Assembly: GCF_018402035.1 (NCBI RefSeq)
Contig: NZ_JAGYJN010000008.1
Coordinates: 21,118 to 85,117, forward strand
DNA length: 64,000 nt
Source of the DNA: Roseicyclus sp.
Lineage (GTDB): Bacteria > Pseudomonadota > Alphaproteobacteria > Rhodobacterales > Rhodobacteraceae
Reading direction: 5' to 3'
The notes below the pieces were generated by a model, which had not been told where the DNA came from, made no database searches, and saw nothing but the letters and a program-made list of their open reading frames with translations. Positions within the stretch are counted from its first letter, which is position 1. Each line of letters begins with the position of its first letter. A program made the translations under genes and the position numbers. This document shows, piece after piece, positions 9,369 through 17,574 of this stretch.

Positions 9369-9452
9369 TGGTGGGCGACCCTGGAATCGAACCAGGCATG
9401 GGTCTCCCCGGCGGAGTTACAGTCCGCTGCCGCACCTTGCAGCACGTCGCCC
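9369..9452 (-). tRNA. tRNA-Tyr (GTA)
   Basis: Minus-strand class II tRNA of 84 bases including an encoded CCA (9371-9369). The acceptor stem pairs GGGCGAC with GTCGCCC. The anticodon arm is GCGGA-CTGTAAC-TCCGC, with anticodon GTA. A long variable arm follows, then the T arm CCTGG-TTCGATT-CCAGG. The long variable arm with GTA anticodon identifies tyrosine. Confidence 0.95.
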
Positions 9453-9574
9453 GACGCGAGGGCTGGATAATCACGGGGGCAGGGGCCGTCAACCGCGAAA
9501 TCGCGTGGGCGCTGCCCCTTGGCATTCGGCCTTGGCGCGCGTAACCCGTGATGCAAGGAACAAGGGCGCTGGAA

Positions 9575-10357
9575 ATGACGAAAAAACCCACTTGGGTCAT
9601 CGACAAAGAAAAGGCCAAGCGCGCCTCGGCGGCGGAAACCGTGTGGCTTTTCGGCCTGCATGCAGTGCGCGATGCGCTGCTCAACCCTGCACGCACGCGT
9701 CTGCGCCTGATCGTCACGCGCAATGCCGCCGACAAGCTGGCCGATGCCATCGCGCAGGCGGGCATGGAGCCCGAGATTGCCGATCCGCGCAAATTCACCG
9801 CGCCGCTTGATCCCGGCTCGGTCCATCAAGGGGCCGCACTCGAGGTGCGCGCGCTCGATTGGGGCAGCTTGGAGGATGTAGCGATGGCGCCGGGTGCGGG
9901 CCTGCCACGGCTGGTGCTGCTCGACCGGGTCAGCGATCCGCATAATGTGGGTGCGATTCTGCGCTCGGCCGAGGTGTTCGGCGCGCGCGCGGTGATCGCC
10001 CCCGCCCGGCACGCCGCACCCGAGACAGGTGCGCTGGCCAAGACCGCCTCGGGCGCGCTGGAGCGTCAGCCCTATCTGCGGGTGCCGAATTTGGGCAATG
10101 CAATCGAGGCGCTGAAAAACATGGGCTTTGTCTGTGTGGGGCTTGATGGTGCAGCCGAGGTCGATCTGGGTGTGATCGCGGCAGAGCTGTCGGATCGTCC
10201 AGTGGCCTTGGTCCTTGGTGCCGAGGGGCCGGGCCTGCGCGAGCGGACGCGCGAGCTGTGCGATTATCTGGTGCGTATTCCTGCAGCTGGTGATTTTGGC
10301 TCGCTCAATGTCTCGAATGCGGCGGCGGTATCGCTCTATGCGATCACACAAGCCTAA
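9575..10357 (+). CDS. rlmB: TrmH/SpoU-family RNA 2'-O-methyltransferase (RlmB-like)
   Basis: SPOUT-class methyltransferase of about 260 residues. The N-terminal substrate-binding domain begins at WLFGLHAVRDALLNPART. The catalytic knot carries LDRVSDPHNVGAILRSA, VLGAEGPGLRERTREL and IPAAGDFGSLNVSNAAAV, the three SpoU motifs. The closest known function is 23S rRNA Gm2251 methylation (RlmB), but TrmH-family members on other rRNA sites look alike. The ATG at 9575 (MTKKPTWVIDK) was chosen over ATG/GTG at 9551/9548, which would add about eight residues. Confidence 0.85.
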   Translation: MTKKPTWVIDKEKAKRASAAETVWLFGLHAVRDALLNPARTRLRLIVTRNAADKLADAIAQAGMEPEIADPRKFTAPLDPGSVHQGAALEVRALDWGSLEDVAMAPGAGLPRLVLLDRVSDPHNVGAILRSAEVFGARAVIAPARHAAPETGALAKTASGALERQPYLRVPNLGNAIEALKNMGFVCVGLDGAAEVDLGVIAAELSDRPVALVLGAEGPGLRERTRELCDYLVRIPAAGDFGSLNVSNAAAVSLYAITQA

Positions 10358-10372
10358 AGGACCGCCAAGCGG

Positions 10373-10678
10373 ATGCAGACCAAGATCGCCACCTGTTCCT
10401 ATTGCGGGCGTCGCCAAGCGCTGCAACTGACAGCGCGCGGTGGGCATGAATTGGCTTGCGGTGCCTGTGGCGCGCCGCTGCACGAGATGAAGTGGCTCAA
10501 GCCACCCATGCCCGCGCAACCCAAAAAGCGCAGTGCACAGCGCCCGGCCCCGCATGGGTCGGTGCAGCCCGCCCCGCATGATGAGGCGCGCATGCGCAGG
10601 CCGATCAAACGGCGCAAATCATTTTGGAAGAAAGCCTTTGAAGAGGTGTTCGAGGTGATCGAGGACATCTTTGACTGA
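10373..10678 (+). CDS. Small zinc-ribbon protein of unknown function
   Basis: Protein of 101 residues. Two CxxC knuckles (CSYC at 8-11, CGAC at ~30-33) would form a zinc ribbon. A basic, proline-rich linker follows, then a charged C-terminal helix (SFWKKAFEEVFEVIEDIFD). It starts 15 bases after the methyltransferase stop codon with GGACCGCC upstream and is probably co-transcribed with it. Small proteins of this form occur in Rhodobacteraceae genomes. I do not recognise a defined function; the basic middle and zinc ribbon would suit nucleic-acid or ribosome binding. Confidence 0.65.
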   Translation: MQTKIATCSYCGRRQALQLTARGGHELACGACGAPLHEMKWLKPPMPAQPKKRSAQRPAPHGSVQPAPHDEARMRRPIKRRKSFWKKAFEEVFEVIEDIFD

Positions 10679-10742
10679 TCCGCGCCTGTGCCGCCCATCC
10701 GCCTGTCCGGGATCACATTTTTGTTTTCGCTCTACAAAATCC

Positions 10743-10852
10743 GCGCAGGCACCACATCTGTCGGTTGCAGGCGGTTTGGAACATCGTCTGCGCAACACTG
10801 TCCCTCGTTCCATCACCTGCGCCCGCGTCATTTCGGCTGCGGGCGCTTTTTT
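10743..10852 (+). ncRNA. Possible structured leader or small RNA ending in an intrinsic terminator
   Basis: A stem GCGCAGG (10743-10749) / CCTGCGC (10816-10822) encloses an inner stem GTTGC/GCAAC (10764-10768, 10792-10796) extended by AGGCG/CGTCT. GGAAC (10778-10782) in the apical loop can pair with GTTCC (10807-10811). The 3' strand of the outer stem shares GCGC with the terminator that follows, so the two would be mutually exclusive. That is the layout of a riboswitch or attenuator acting on the CoA-binding protein gene at 10871. A stand-alone small RNA (for example a 6S-like RNA) is the alternative. No known family consensus was recognised. Confidence 0.4.
10819..10852 (+). terminator. Intrinsic terminator before the CoA-binding protein gene
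   Basis: GCGCCCGC (10819-10826) pairs with GCGGGCGC (10839-10846), followed directly by six T residues. It lies 141 bases after the zinc-ribbon stop codon and 18 bases before the next start codon. It therefore either ends a small RNA or attenuates the downstream gene. Confidence 0.85.
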
Positions 10853-10870
10853 GTTCTGGTAAAAGGGGGC

Positions 10871-11344
10871 ATGACACAAGATCCCTCAGATAATCTGCTG
10901 CGCGATATCTTGCGCAAGTCCCGCGTTTTCGCGCTTGTCGGCGTGTCGCCCAACCCCGTGCGGCCCAGCCATTTCGTGGGCCGCTACCTTGGGCTCAAGG
11001 GCTACAAGGTCGTGCCGGTCAACCCCGGCCATGCCGGTGAGCGGCTTTGGGGCCAAGAGGTGCACGCAAGCCTGTCGGATATTCCCGAACCCGTCGATGT
11101 GGTCGATATCTTTCGCCGCTCCGACGCCGTGCCGGGGATCGTGGATGAGGTGCTGGCGATGGACCCTTTGCCCAAGGTCATCTGGATGCAGATCGGCGTG
11201 ACCCACCCGGAGGCTGCGGCACGGGCGGAAGCGGCGGGCCTGACCGTGATCCAAGATCGCTGCCCTAAGATCGAATATCAGCGGCTTTTCGGCGAGCTGC
11301 GCATGGGCGGCTTCAACACCGGGATCATTTCCTCGAAGCTGTGA
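10871..11344 (+). CDS. CoA-binding domain protein (YccU-like)
   Basis: Protein of 157 residues forming a single Rossmann-type CoA_binding domain. Seen: FALVGVSPNPVRPSHFVGRYL near the N terminus (nucleotide-binding glycine region), VVPVNPGHAG, and VIQDRCPKIEYQRL near the end, characteristic of the YccU group. The biological role of this family is not settled. The start ATG at 10871 follows AAAGGGGG closely. A strong terminator stands just upstream, so expression may depend on read-through of that hairpin or on a promoter inside it. Confidence 0.8.
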   Translation: MTQDPSDNLLRDILRKSRVFALVGVSPNPVRPSHFVGRYLGLKGYKVVPVNPGHAGERLWGQEVHASLSDIPEPVDVVDIFRRSDAVPGIVDEVLAMDPLPKVIWMQIGVTHPEAAARAEAAGLTVIQDRCPKIEYQRLFGELRMGGFNTGIISSKL

Positions 11345-11349
11345 GGGGG

Positions 11350-11442
11350 GCGGAAAACCCGGGTTTTCCGCGTGGGAAATCTCGAGATTTCCCAAAAGGA
11401 AAACTGTGGTTTTCCCGGGCGAAAAACTTAAGCTTTTCGCCC
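11350..11442. terminator. Cluster of four hairpins between convergent genes
   Basis: Four consecutive inverted repeats fill the gap between two convergent genes: a perfect 22-bp palindrome at 11350-11371 (core CCCGGG), a perfect 22-bp palindrome at 11373-11394 (core CTCGAG), a 7-bp stem with TGTG loop at 11398-11415, and a 26-bp near-palindrome at 11417-11442 (core CTTAAG, one mismatch). All have G/C-rich outer arms and A-run/T-run inner arms. Bidirectional termination is the simplest role. Confidence 0.6.
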
Positions 11443-11445
11443 GCC

Positions 11446-11763
11446 TTAGCCGCGGCTCGCTTTTTCCGCGATCCCTGATTGGCCCTCGCGGCGATCAAGC
11501 TCTGCCAAGACATCGTCAAGCGTGATATCGCGCGCGGTCAGCATCACCAAGAGGTGGTAGAGCACATCGGCCGCCTCAGAGGTCAGGCGCGCGCGGTCGC
11601 CGCGCACAGCCTCCACAATGGCCTCAACGGCTTCTTCACCGAATTTCTCGGCGCATTTCTCGGGGCCCTTGGCCAAAAGCTTGGCGGTCCAAGAGCTTTC
11701 GGGATCGGCGCCTTTGCGCGCGGCGATGGTGGCGGCAAGGCGGGTGAGTGTATTCTCGCTCAT
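11446..11763 (-). CDS. hisE: Phosphoribosyl-ATP pyrophosphatase
   Basis: Second enzyme of histidine biosynthesis, hydrolysing PR-ATP to PR-AMP, 105 residues. Seen: [19 protein letters not shown] and [14 protein letters not shown], the MazG-like helices carrying the metal-binding acidic residues. Its ATG overlaps the hisF stop codon (ATGA at 11763-11760), so it is translationally coupled to hisF. It is a stand-alone HisE; hisI is not in the window. Confidence 0.94.
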   Translation of the reverse strand: MSENTLTRLAATIAARKGADPESSWTAKLLAKGPEKCAEKFGEEAVEAIVEAVRGDRARLTSEAADVLYHLLVMLTARDITLDDVLAELDRREGQSGIAEKASRG

Positions 11764-12521
11764 GTCAACCTCACGGGGATGCCGGCGGCATGCATATGGG
11801 CCTTGGCCTCGGCAATCGAATAGGTGCCGAAGTGAAAAATAGAGGCCGCGAGCACAGCGCTTGCGCCGCCTTCGGTCACGCCTTCGACGAGGTGGTCAAG
11901 CGTGCCAACGCCGCCCGAGGCGATCACGGGCACGGATACAGCATCGGCCACTGCACGGGTCAGCGGCAGGTTAAAGCCCGATTTCGTCCCGTCGCGGTCC
12001 ATCGAGGTCAGAAGGATCTCGCCCGCCCCTTTGGCCGCGACCAGACGCGCGAATGCCACCGCGTCGATGCCCGTGGCTTTGCGCCCGCCATGGGTGAAGA
12101 TCTCCCATTTTCCCGGCGCGACGGTCTTGGCATCGATCGCCACAACGATGCATTGGCTGCCGAATTTGTCGGCGGCGCGCGCCACCACATCGGGGTCGGC
12201 CACAGCGGCTGAGTTGAAGCTGACCTTGTCGGCACCCGCAAGCAGGAGGTTGCGCACATCATCGACCGTGCGCACGCCGCCGCCGATGGTCAGCGGCATA
12301 AAGCATTGCTCGGCCGTGCGGGTGGCCAGATCATACATTGTGCCGCGGTTTTCATGCGTGGCCTGGATGTCGAGGAAACACAGCTCATCCGCGCCTGCCG
12401 CATCATAGGCGCGCGCCTGTTCCACCGGGTCGCCCGCATCGACCAGATCGACGAAGTTCACGCCCTTGACCACGCGGCCATCGGCGACATCGAGACAGGG
12501 GATGATGCGGGTCTTGAGCAT
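11760..12521 (-). CDS. hisF: Imidazole glycerol phosphate synthase, cyclase subunit
   Basis: TIM-barrel cyclase of 253 residues that works with HisH to make imidazole glycerol phosphate and AICAR. Seen: [15 protein letters not shown] with the first catalytic aspartate, LTIGGGVRT, and [14 protein letters not shown] with the second. The start at 12521 gives the exact family length, although the frame stays open upstream. It follows hisA after 94 bases that hold a long hairpin. Confidence 0.96.
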   Translation of the reverse strand: MLKTRIIPCLDVADGRVVKGVNFVDLVDAGDPVEQARAYDAAGADELCFLDIQATHENRGTMYDLATRTAEQCFMPLTIGGGVRTVDDVRNLLLAGADKVSFNSAAVADPDVVARAADKFGSQCIVVAIDAKTVAPGKWEIFTHGGRKATGIDAVAFARLVAAKGAGEILLTSMDRDGTKSGFNLPLTRAVADAVSVPVIASGGVGTLDHLVEGVTEGGASAVLAASIFHFGTYSIAEAKAHMHAAGIPVRLT

Positions 12522-12562
12522 GGGGGTCTCATACGCCAATGGCGGTGGCAGGGGAAGCGGTA

Positions 12563-12612
12563 GGAGCGAGGGGCCAGCCCCTCGCGCTCCCCGGGATATT
12601 TGTGAAACAGAG
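12563..12612. repeat. Hairpin plus CCGGGATATTTGTG element between hisA and hisF
   Basis: The sequence GCGAGGGGC-CA-GCCCCTCGC forms a 9-bp hairpin, extended by GGAG/CTCC with a two-base bulge. On the plus strand it is followed by CTCCCCGGGATATTTGTG and a purine-rich tail. The same plan (GC-rich hairpin, short CCCGG-type dyad, TATTT, AGA-rich tail) recurs near 38390, 52220-52367 and 56470-56489, so it looks like a dispersed intergenic element. Confidence 0.4.
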
Positions 12613-12615
12613 AAG

Positions 12616-13335
12616 CTAGGACGCGAGAGCCGACAGCGCTTGGCCGAGATCGAGCGCCCCGTCATAAAGCGCGCGGCCCGAGATCGCGCCCGCGATGACG
12701 CCCGTGTCACGCAGCGCGATTAGATCGGCGAGCGAGGAGACGCCGCCCGAGGCGATCACGGGGATGGATGTGGCGCGCGCCAGATCGGCCGTGGCCTGCA
12801 CATTCGGCCCGCCCATCGCGCCGTCGCGGTCGATATCGGTGTAGATGATGGCGGCAACGCCGGCATCTTCGAACTGGCGGGCAAGGTCGGTGACCATGAC
12901 ATCGGTTTCCTCGGCCCAGCCCTTGGTCGCCACGCGGCCCTTGCGCGCGTCGATGCCCACGGCGATCTGGCCGGGGAATGCAGCGGCGGCTTGGCGCACG
13001 AGATCGGGGTTCTCCACCGCGACCGTGCCAAGGATGACGCGGGCGATGCCACGGGTCAGCCACATCTCGATCGTGGCGAGATCGCGGATACCACCGCCAA
13101 GCTGGGCGGGCACATCTGTGGCAGCCAAGATCGCCTCGACGGCTGCGCCATTCACGGGCTGGCCCGCAAAGGCACCGTTCAAATCAACCAGATGCAGCCA
13201 TGCACAGCCCGCCTCTTGAAAGCTGCGCGCTTGGGCGGCGGGATCGGTGTTGAACACGGTCGCCTGATCCATTTCGCCGCGCACAAGGCGGACGGCCTGA
13301 CCATCCTTGAGGTCGATGGCGGGGTAGAGGATCAT
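12616..13335 (-). CDS. hisA: ProFAR isomerase
   Basis: TIM-barrel isomerase of 239 residues, opening the ribose ring of ProFAR to PRFAR, the substrate of HisHF. Seen: [17 protein letters not shown] with the catalytic base aspartate, LGGGIRD and [15 protein letters not shown] with the catalytic acid aspartate. The ATG at 13335 is preceded by GAAAGGAA at proper spacing and gives the family length; an ATG eight codons upstream lacks both. It lies upstream of hisF on the same strand. Confidence 0.96.
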   Translation of the reverse strand: MILYPAIDLKDGQAVRLVRGEMDQATVFNTDPAAQARSFQEAGCAWLHLVDLNGAFAGQPVNGAAVEAILAATDVPAQLGGGIRDLATIEMWLTRGIARVILGTVAVENPDLVRQAAAAFPGQIAVGIDARKGRVATKGWAEETDVMVTDLARQFEDAGVAAIIYTDIDRDGAMGGPNVQATADLARATSIPVIASGGVSSLADLIALRDTGVIAGAISGRALYDGALDLGQALSALAS

Positions 13336-13480
13336 GGCGCTTGTTCCTTTCGCGGTCATTTAGGGCGCTTTTGTCAAAGGGGCGCGGGATCGGCAAGTCC
13401 GGCATTTGGCGCAACGTCATGCTGGACAGAATCCCCCGTCGCGCGGCTAGATCGATGCACAATTTTTGGGAGGAAATGGT

Positions 13481-13876
13481 ATGCGGTTATTTTTGAGCAG
13501 CGCCGCGGCGCTGATGGTGATGGCAACTGCTGCCATGGCCGATCCCCTGATCGGCGATTGGCGGACGGCTGCTGATGACAACGGCAATAGCGGGATCATC
13601 CGGATCACGCAGTGTGGCACCTCGCTTTGCGGCACGCTGGTGCAATCCTTCGACAGCGCGGGCAATCCGATGCAGTCCGAGAATACTGGCCGCCAGTTGA
13701 TCTGGGATACCAACCCAACCGGCGAGGCCGGGCAGTATCGCGGCATGCTGCATTCGCCCGATCGCGGCCGCGATTATCGCTCGCGGCTGGCCTTGTCGGG
13801 CGATGCCTTGAGCGTGTCGGGCTGTGTCATGGGGGGTGCGATCTGCCGCGAGGGCGGCACCTGGCAGCGTAACTGA
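13481..13876 (+). CDS. DUF2147 family exported protein
   Basis: Protein of 131 residues with a Sec signal peptide (MRLFLSSAAALMVMATAAMA, cut after AMA), so the mature part of about 110 residues is periplasmic. The mature start DPLIGDWRT and the pairs CGTSLCGTL and GCVMGGAIC match DUF2147, a small lipocalin-like domain of unknown ligand. The ATG at 13481 has GGGAGGAAA upstream. It sits on the plus strand inside the minus-strand his gene set, between hisH and hisA. Confidence 0.8.
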   Translation: MRLFLSSAAALMVMATAAMADPLIGDWRTAADDNGNSGIIRITQCGTSLCGTLVQSFDSAGNPMQSENTGRQLIWDTNPTGEAGQYRGMLHSPDRGRDYRSRLALSGDALSVSGCVMGGAICREGGTWQRN

Positions 13877-13892
13877 CCAAAAGCGCCGGGGC

Positions 13893-14531
13893 TTAGGGCC
13901 GCCAATTCAGGAAATTGGCGATCAACCTCAGCCCCGCGCGCTGGCTTTTCTCAGGGTGAAACTGGGTTCCCACCACATTGGCGCGGCCAATGATGGCGGT
14001 GACCGGCCCGCCGTAATCGACATGCGCCAAAAGATCGGCAGGGTCATCCACGCGCATGGCATAGGAATGGACGAAATAGGCGTGATCGCCGGTCTCAATC
14101 CCCGCAAGCACCGGATGGGGCTGGTCGATCACCAGATCGTTCCAACCCATATGCGGCACCTTCAGCGCCGGGTCAGCTGGGGCGATGCGCGTCACCTCGC
14201 CCTGCACCCAGTCAAACCCCGCCACATCCGCGTATTCGCGGCCCCAAGTCGCCAGCATTTGCATGCCAACGCAGATGCCAAGAAACGGCACACCGCGCGC
14301 CTCGACCGCCTCGCGGATCGCCGCCTCCAGCCCATCGATCGCCTGTAGCCCCCGGCGGCAGGCAGGAAAGGCCCCATCACCGGGCAGCACGATACGGGTC
14401 GCCCGCGCGACTGTGTCTGGGTCGGATGTCACCACCACCGGGCCATGCCCGCCCTCGGCCGCCATGCGTTGAAAGGCTTTCTCGGCCGAGTGCAGGTTGC
14501 CTGAATCGTAATCGATCAAGACCGTGGTCAT
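13893..14531 (-). CDS. hisH: Imidazole glycerol phosphate synthase, glutaminase subunit
   Basis: Class I glutamine amidotransferase of 212 residues that supplies ammonia to HisF. Seen: oxyanion region VLPGDGAFPA, nucleophile cysteine in FLGICVGMQML, and the His-Glu pair in GTQFHPEKSQ. The ATG at 14531 lies four bases after the hisB stop codon, so hisB-hisH are one transcription unit. A convergent DUF2147 gene ends 17 bases from its stop codon. Confidence 0.96.
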   Translation of the reverse strand: MTTVLIDYDSGNLHSAEKAFQRMAAEGGHGPVVVTSDPDTVARATRIVLPGDGAFPACRRGLQAIDGLEAAIREAVEARGVPFLGICVGMQMLATWGREYADVAGFDWVQGEVTRIAPADPALKVPHMGWNDLVIDQPHPVLAGIETGDHAYFVHSYAMRVDDPADLLAHVDYGGPVTAIIGRANVVGTQFHPEKSQRAGLRLIANFLNWRP

Positions 14532-14535
14532 GCGC

Positions 14536-15123
14536 TCACAACGTTCCCTTGGTGGAGGGGATGGCATCGCCGCTGCGCGGATCGGCTTCCAGTGCCTCGC
14601 GCAGCGCACGCGCCACGGCCTTGAACGCTGCCTCGGCAATGTGGTGGCTGTTGATGCCTGCAAGCTTGCTGACATGCAGCGTGATGCCGCCATGGGTCGA
14701 GAGCGCTTGGAAAAACTCGCGCACCAGTTCCGTGTCGAAACCGCCGATCTTGGGCGTGGGGAATGCGACATCCCACACCAGATAGGGCCGCCCCGACAGG
14801 TCGAGCGCCGCGCGCAGCAGCGCGTCATCCATCGCAAGGTGAAAGCTGCCATAGCGGCGGATGCCGCGCTTGTCGCCCATGGCTTTTGACAGCGCTTGAC
14901 CCAGTGCAATGCCCACATCCTCGACCGTGTGGTGGTCGTCGATATGTAGATCGCCGGTGGCGCTGATGGTGATGTCGATCAGCGCGTGGCGCGCCAACTG
15001 GTCGAGCATATGGTCGAAAAAGCCCACGCCGGTTGTGATGTCACGACGGCCCGTACCATCGAGATCGACCGACACGGTGATATCGGTTTCATTGGTCTTG
15101 CGGGTGATCTGGGCGGTGCGCAT
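14536..15123 (-). CDS. hisB: Imidazoleglycerol-phosphate dehydratase
   Basis: Manganese-dependent dehydratase of 195 residues catalysing the step after HisHF. Seen: [13 protein letters not shown] and [14 protein letters not shown] near the N-terminal half, and the repeated [13 protein letters not shown] near the C terminus. These supply the histidine/glutamate metal ligands. It is the monofunctional form, without the phosphatase domain found in enteric HisB. The ATG at 15123 follows GGGAG. It is the first gene of the local his cluster. Confidence 0.97.
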   Translation of the reverse strand: MRTAQITRKTNETDITVSVDLDGTGRRDITTGVGFFDHMLDQLARHALIDITISATGDLHIDDHHTVEDVGIALGQALSKAMGDKRGIRRYGSFHLAMDDALLRAALDLSGRPYLVWDVAFPTPKIGGFDTELVREFFQALSTHGGITLHVSKLAGINSHHIAEAAFKAVARALREALEADPRSGDAIPSTKGTL

Positions 15124-15188
15124 CGGCCTGCTCCCTCTGGGGTCTTGGGGCGGGTATAGACGCGTGTTGGCGCAGGTGAAAGACCCGG

Positions 15189-16289
15189 CTAAAGGCCCAA
15201 GAGACGGAAATAGGCATCTGTGACATCTGCCCACCGGTAGCGGCGTGCCGCGATGGCGTGTAATTTGTCGGCCATCGCTGCCCCAAATGCGGTCTCGTCG
15301 AAGGCATAAAGGCAGGCGCGCAGCCCCTCTGCGCTATTGAAGAACGTGGCCTGCCCCTCGGTCGTGGCGCGGTTATAGCTGCAATCCCATGCCGCGATGG
15401 GCAGGCGCGCGCCCATCATGGTGACAAGCGCGGGGTTCGTGCCGCCTGCGGCATGGCCATGGATATAGCACATTGCCCCAGCCCGGATTGCAGCAAGCTT
15501 TGCGGGGTCATATTCGGCCGCGCACAGATGCAGTTTGGGATGGGCACGGTAGCGTGCGGCCAGCGCTTGGCCATGGCGCGTATCGGCCCAATTGGACAGG
15601 ACCACCAGCGGCGGCAAGCTTGGATCGCTTGCGAAAAGCGCAAGGATGAGGGCGAGATTATTCTCTGGCTCGGCGCGCGCCATGGCCAGCGCATAGCGCG
15701 GGGGCAAGGCAAGATCGGCGATGGCGATGGGCGGCTGGGGGGCGGTATCCTCAAAGCCATAGGGGATTTCGACAGGATCACGCCCATAGCGGTCGCGGAT
15801 ATGGCGCGCGATCTCGGGGTTGTCGGCGACAAGGTGATGCGACCAGCGCGCAGCCGCCACCTCGGAGCGTTGCAGCACCCTGCGCGCCACGCCGCCCCAT
15901 TTCGCGCGCTGCCATTCCAGCCCGTCGATATTGGTGACGATCCGCATGGGAAAAGCCGCGCGTAACGCGGGCAGGGCAAGCGCGCCCGAGACGCCCAGCA
16001 AAAGCGCCGCTTGATGCCCACTGCGCGCGGCTTGCAACAGCGAGAGCGCGTCATAGGGGATGGATTGCGCCCCATTGGCCCTGAGCGGCAAGTAGCGCAG
16101 CGCGGCACCGAGATAGGTTGCAGGATGGGGCTGCGCGGTCTGAGGCGCGCTGCACCACACGGTCAGACGGTGTGCCTTACCCGCTTTTGCGGCGGCGCGT
16201 ACCAATTCCTCGGCCAAGGTTTCAAAGCCGCCATAGCGCGCGGGCACGCCCACGGTGCCGATGATCGCGATCTTACCGCTCTGCCCCAT
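15189..16289 (-). CDS. Glycosyltransferase with DUF1972 N-terminal domain
   Basis: GT-B fold glycosyltransferase of about 366 residues. The N-terminal [21 protein letters not shown] is the DUF1972 signature shared by rhamnosyltransferases and related GT4-like enzymes. A second Rossmann half carries [19 protein letters not shown] and later [21 protein letters not shown] in the nucleotide-sugar site. It is probably cytosolic and involved in surface polysaccharide, like the genes at 7.4-9.2 kb. The start is uncertain: ATG at 16289 (MGQSGKI) fits the domain start, but its ribosome binding site is weak and the frame is open to 16433. Confidence 0.75.
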   Translation of the reverse strand: MGQSGKIAIIGTVGVPARYGGFETLAEELVRAAAKAGKAHRLTVWCSAPQTAQPHPATYLGAALRYLPLRANGAQSIPYDALSLLQAARSGHQAALLLGVSGALALPALRAAFPMRIVTNIDGLEWQRAKWGGVARRVLQRSEVAAARWSHHLVADNPEIARHIRDRYGRDPVEIPYGFEDTAPQPPIAIADLALPPRYALAMARAEPENNLALILALFASDPSLPPLVVLSNWADTRHGQALAARYRAHPKLHLCAAEYDPAKLAAIRAGAMCYIHGHAAGGTNPALVTMMGARLPIAAWDCSYNRATTEGQATFFNSAEGLRACLYAFDETAFGAAMADKLHAIAARRYRWADVTDAYFRLLGL

Positions 16290-16432
16290 CAGCGGTGCGA
16301 TCCGGGCGGGGGTGCGAATTGACGGGGGGGTGGCTGTCGTCTCATAGACCCGGCGCTTTTCATCTATCGGGTAAACATATGCGCGAAAGATGTTCGGGAT
16401 CAATGCACCGTCTGTGCGCAGCGCCACCGCCA

Positions 16433-16464
16433 AACGAAAAGACCCGGGTCTTGCGACCCGGGCC
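16433..16464 (-). terminator. Intrinsic terminator of tRNA-Gly
   Basis: On the minus strand an 8-bp stem CCCGGGTC / GACCCGGG with a GCAA tetraloop is followed by TCTTTT. It begins nine bases beyond the tRNA-Gly 3' end, so it ends that transcript. Confidence 0.8.
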
Positions 16465-16472
16465 TTTGCGAC

Positions 16473-16547
16473 TGGAGCGGGTGATGAGATTCGAACTCAC
16501 GACCCTTACCTTGGCAAGGTAATGCTCTACCCCTGAGCTACACCCGC
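16473..16547 (-). tRNA. tRNA-Gly (GCC)
   Basis: Minus-strand tRNA of 75 bases with encoded CCA. The acceptor stem pairs GCGGGTG with CACCCGC, the D arm is GCTC-AGGGGTA-GAGC, the anticodon loop contains GCC flanked by a TTACCTT/AAGGTAA-type stem, and the T arm is GTGAG-TTCGAAT-CTCAT. Anticodon GCC reads GGC/GGT glycine codons. Confidence 0.96.
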
Positions 16548-16703
16548 TCTGTGGAGGCGGGTATTAGTGGCAACTGCCCGACGGTGCAAGGGGGAAATTG
16601 CGGGTCGGGGGTGGGTTTTCTGCGGGCATGATCGGCGGCTTTGACGCATAGCGAAACGCGATGCGCCATGGCCCGTAGGGTGGGGTTTTGTCCCACTCTC
16701 CCC

Positions 16704-17465
16704 TTAGCGACCACTTGCGATGGCTGCCGCCAATTCTCCCCTTGCGGCACGATCATCGACCGGCAAAAGCCTTATGCCGTTCTCGCCCCGCGCGGTTGCG
16801 AATATCTGGAATTGGGCAAAGAGGTTCGTGTCCCCCTCGGATGATTGGATTTCCAGTGATCTTGCGTCCGAAATGCGGAAACGAACAGGCCCCCTTGCGG
16901 TGATGACACTTGAGGTGAATGTGCCGCCTGCATCCAATTCGCGGTCCACATTCACGCGCAGGGATTGCCCTGTCGTCACTTGGCTGACAATCACGAGGAA
17001 AACGCCCTCGGGCAGCCGTAAGTTGCCGTTGCGCTCAAGACCAAGCTCTGCGTACCAAAACGCGGGTTCCGCGCGCACCGTCTCGTAAAAGGCACTTCGT
17101 GGCCCGTCCAAATTGGTGAAACGCATGTTGCGCAGCGCGATCTGCGAGCGGTTGGCCACTTCGCTTTCCAACTCCCCGCGCAGCCTGTCGGGCAGATCAA
17201 CGCCGCCGATCAACTTGGCGCTTCCGGTGAAGGTGGCGGTTTCTTGTTCGCGCAAGCTAGAGCTGGCCACGCCAAAGCGTGCCGGGTCGATGCGCCCGAT
17301 GGGACGCGTTGTCCCCTCTTGCCGGTTCCAAAGCATGACTTGGCCCAATTGCAAATTGGCCTGATCAATCACACCACGCGACGTCAGCGCCGTGCCAAGC
17401 TGCATATTCGCGACACATCCGCCGAGCACAAGAAACAGGGCGCAAACCAATCCGATCCGAAACAT
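16704..17465 (-). CDS. Putative lipoprotein of unknown function
   Basis: Protein of 253 residues that begins with a lipoprotein signal peptide: hydrophobic stretch LVCALFLVL and lipobox LGGC, so it should be acylated at Cys16 and anchored in the envelope. The mature part has no recognised domain. It is rich in beta-like segments and contains one AFWYAELGLERNGNLRL stretch. The ATG at 17465 follows GGTGAGGTGAG. It lies alone between pyc and tRNA-Gly. Nothing in its neighbours points to a role. Confidence 0.65.
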   Translation of the reverse strand: MFRIGLVCALFLVLGGCVANMQLGTALTSRGVIDQANLQLGQVMLWNRQEGTTRPIGRIDPARFGVASSSLREQETATFTGSAKLIGGVDLPDRLRGELESEVANRSQIALRNMRFTNLDGPRSAFYETVRAEPAFWYAELGLERNGNLRLPEGVFLVIVSQVTTGQSLRVNVDRELDAGGTFTSSVITARGPVRFRISDARSLEIQSSEGDTNLFAQFQIFATARGENGIRLLPVDDRAARGELAAAIASGR

Positions 17466-17574
17466 TTACTCACCTCACCGCTGACAAACACCCGCTCACG
17501 GTGGCGTGATTGCCAGGTTGAGTCAATGTTACGTTACGGCAACATGCCCTGCCCATGGGTATGTCTTTGACGCA

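Noticed and set aside
16473..16547. tRNA-Gly as an integration site for a genomic island
   Set aside because: Neighbouring genes look native in composition, no integrase is present, and no direct repeat of the tRNA 3' end was noticed.
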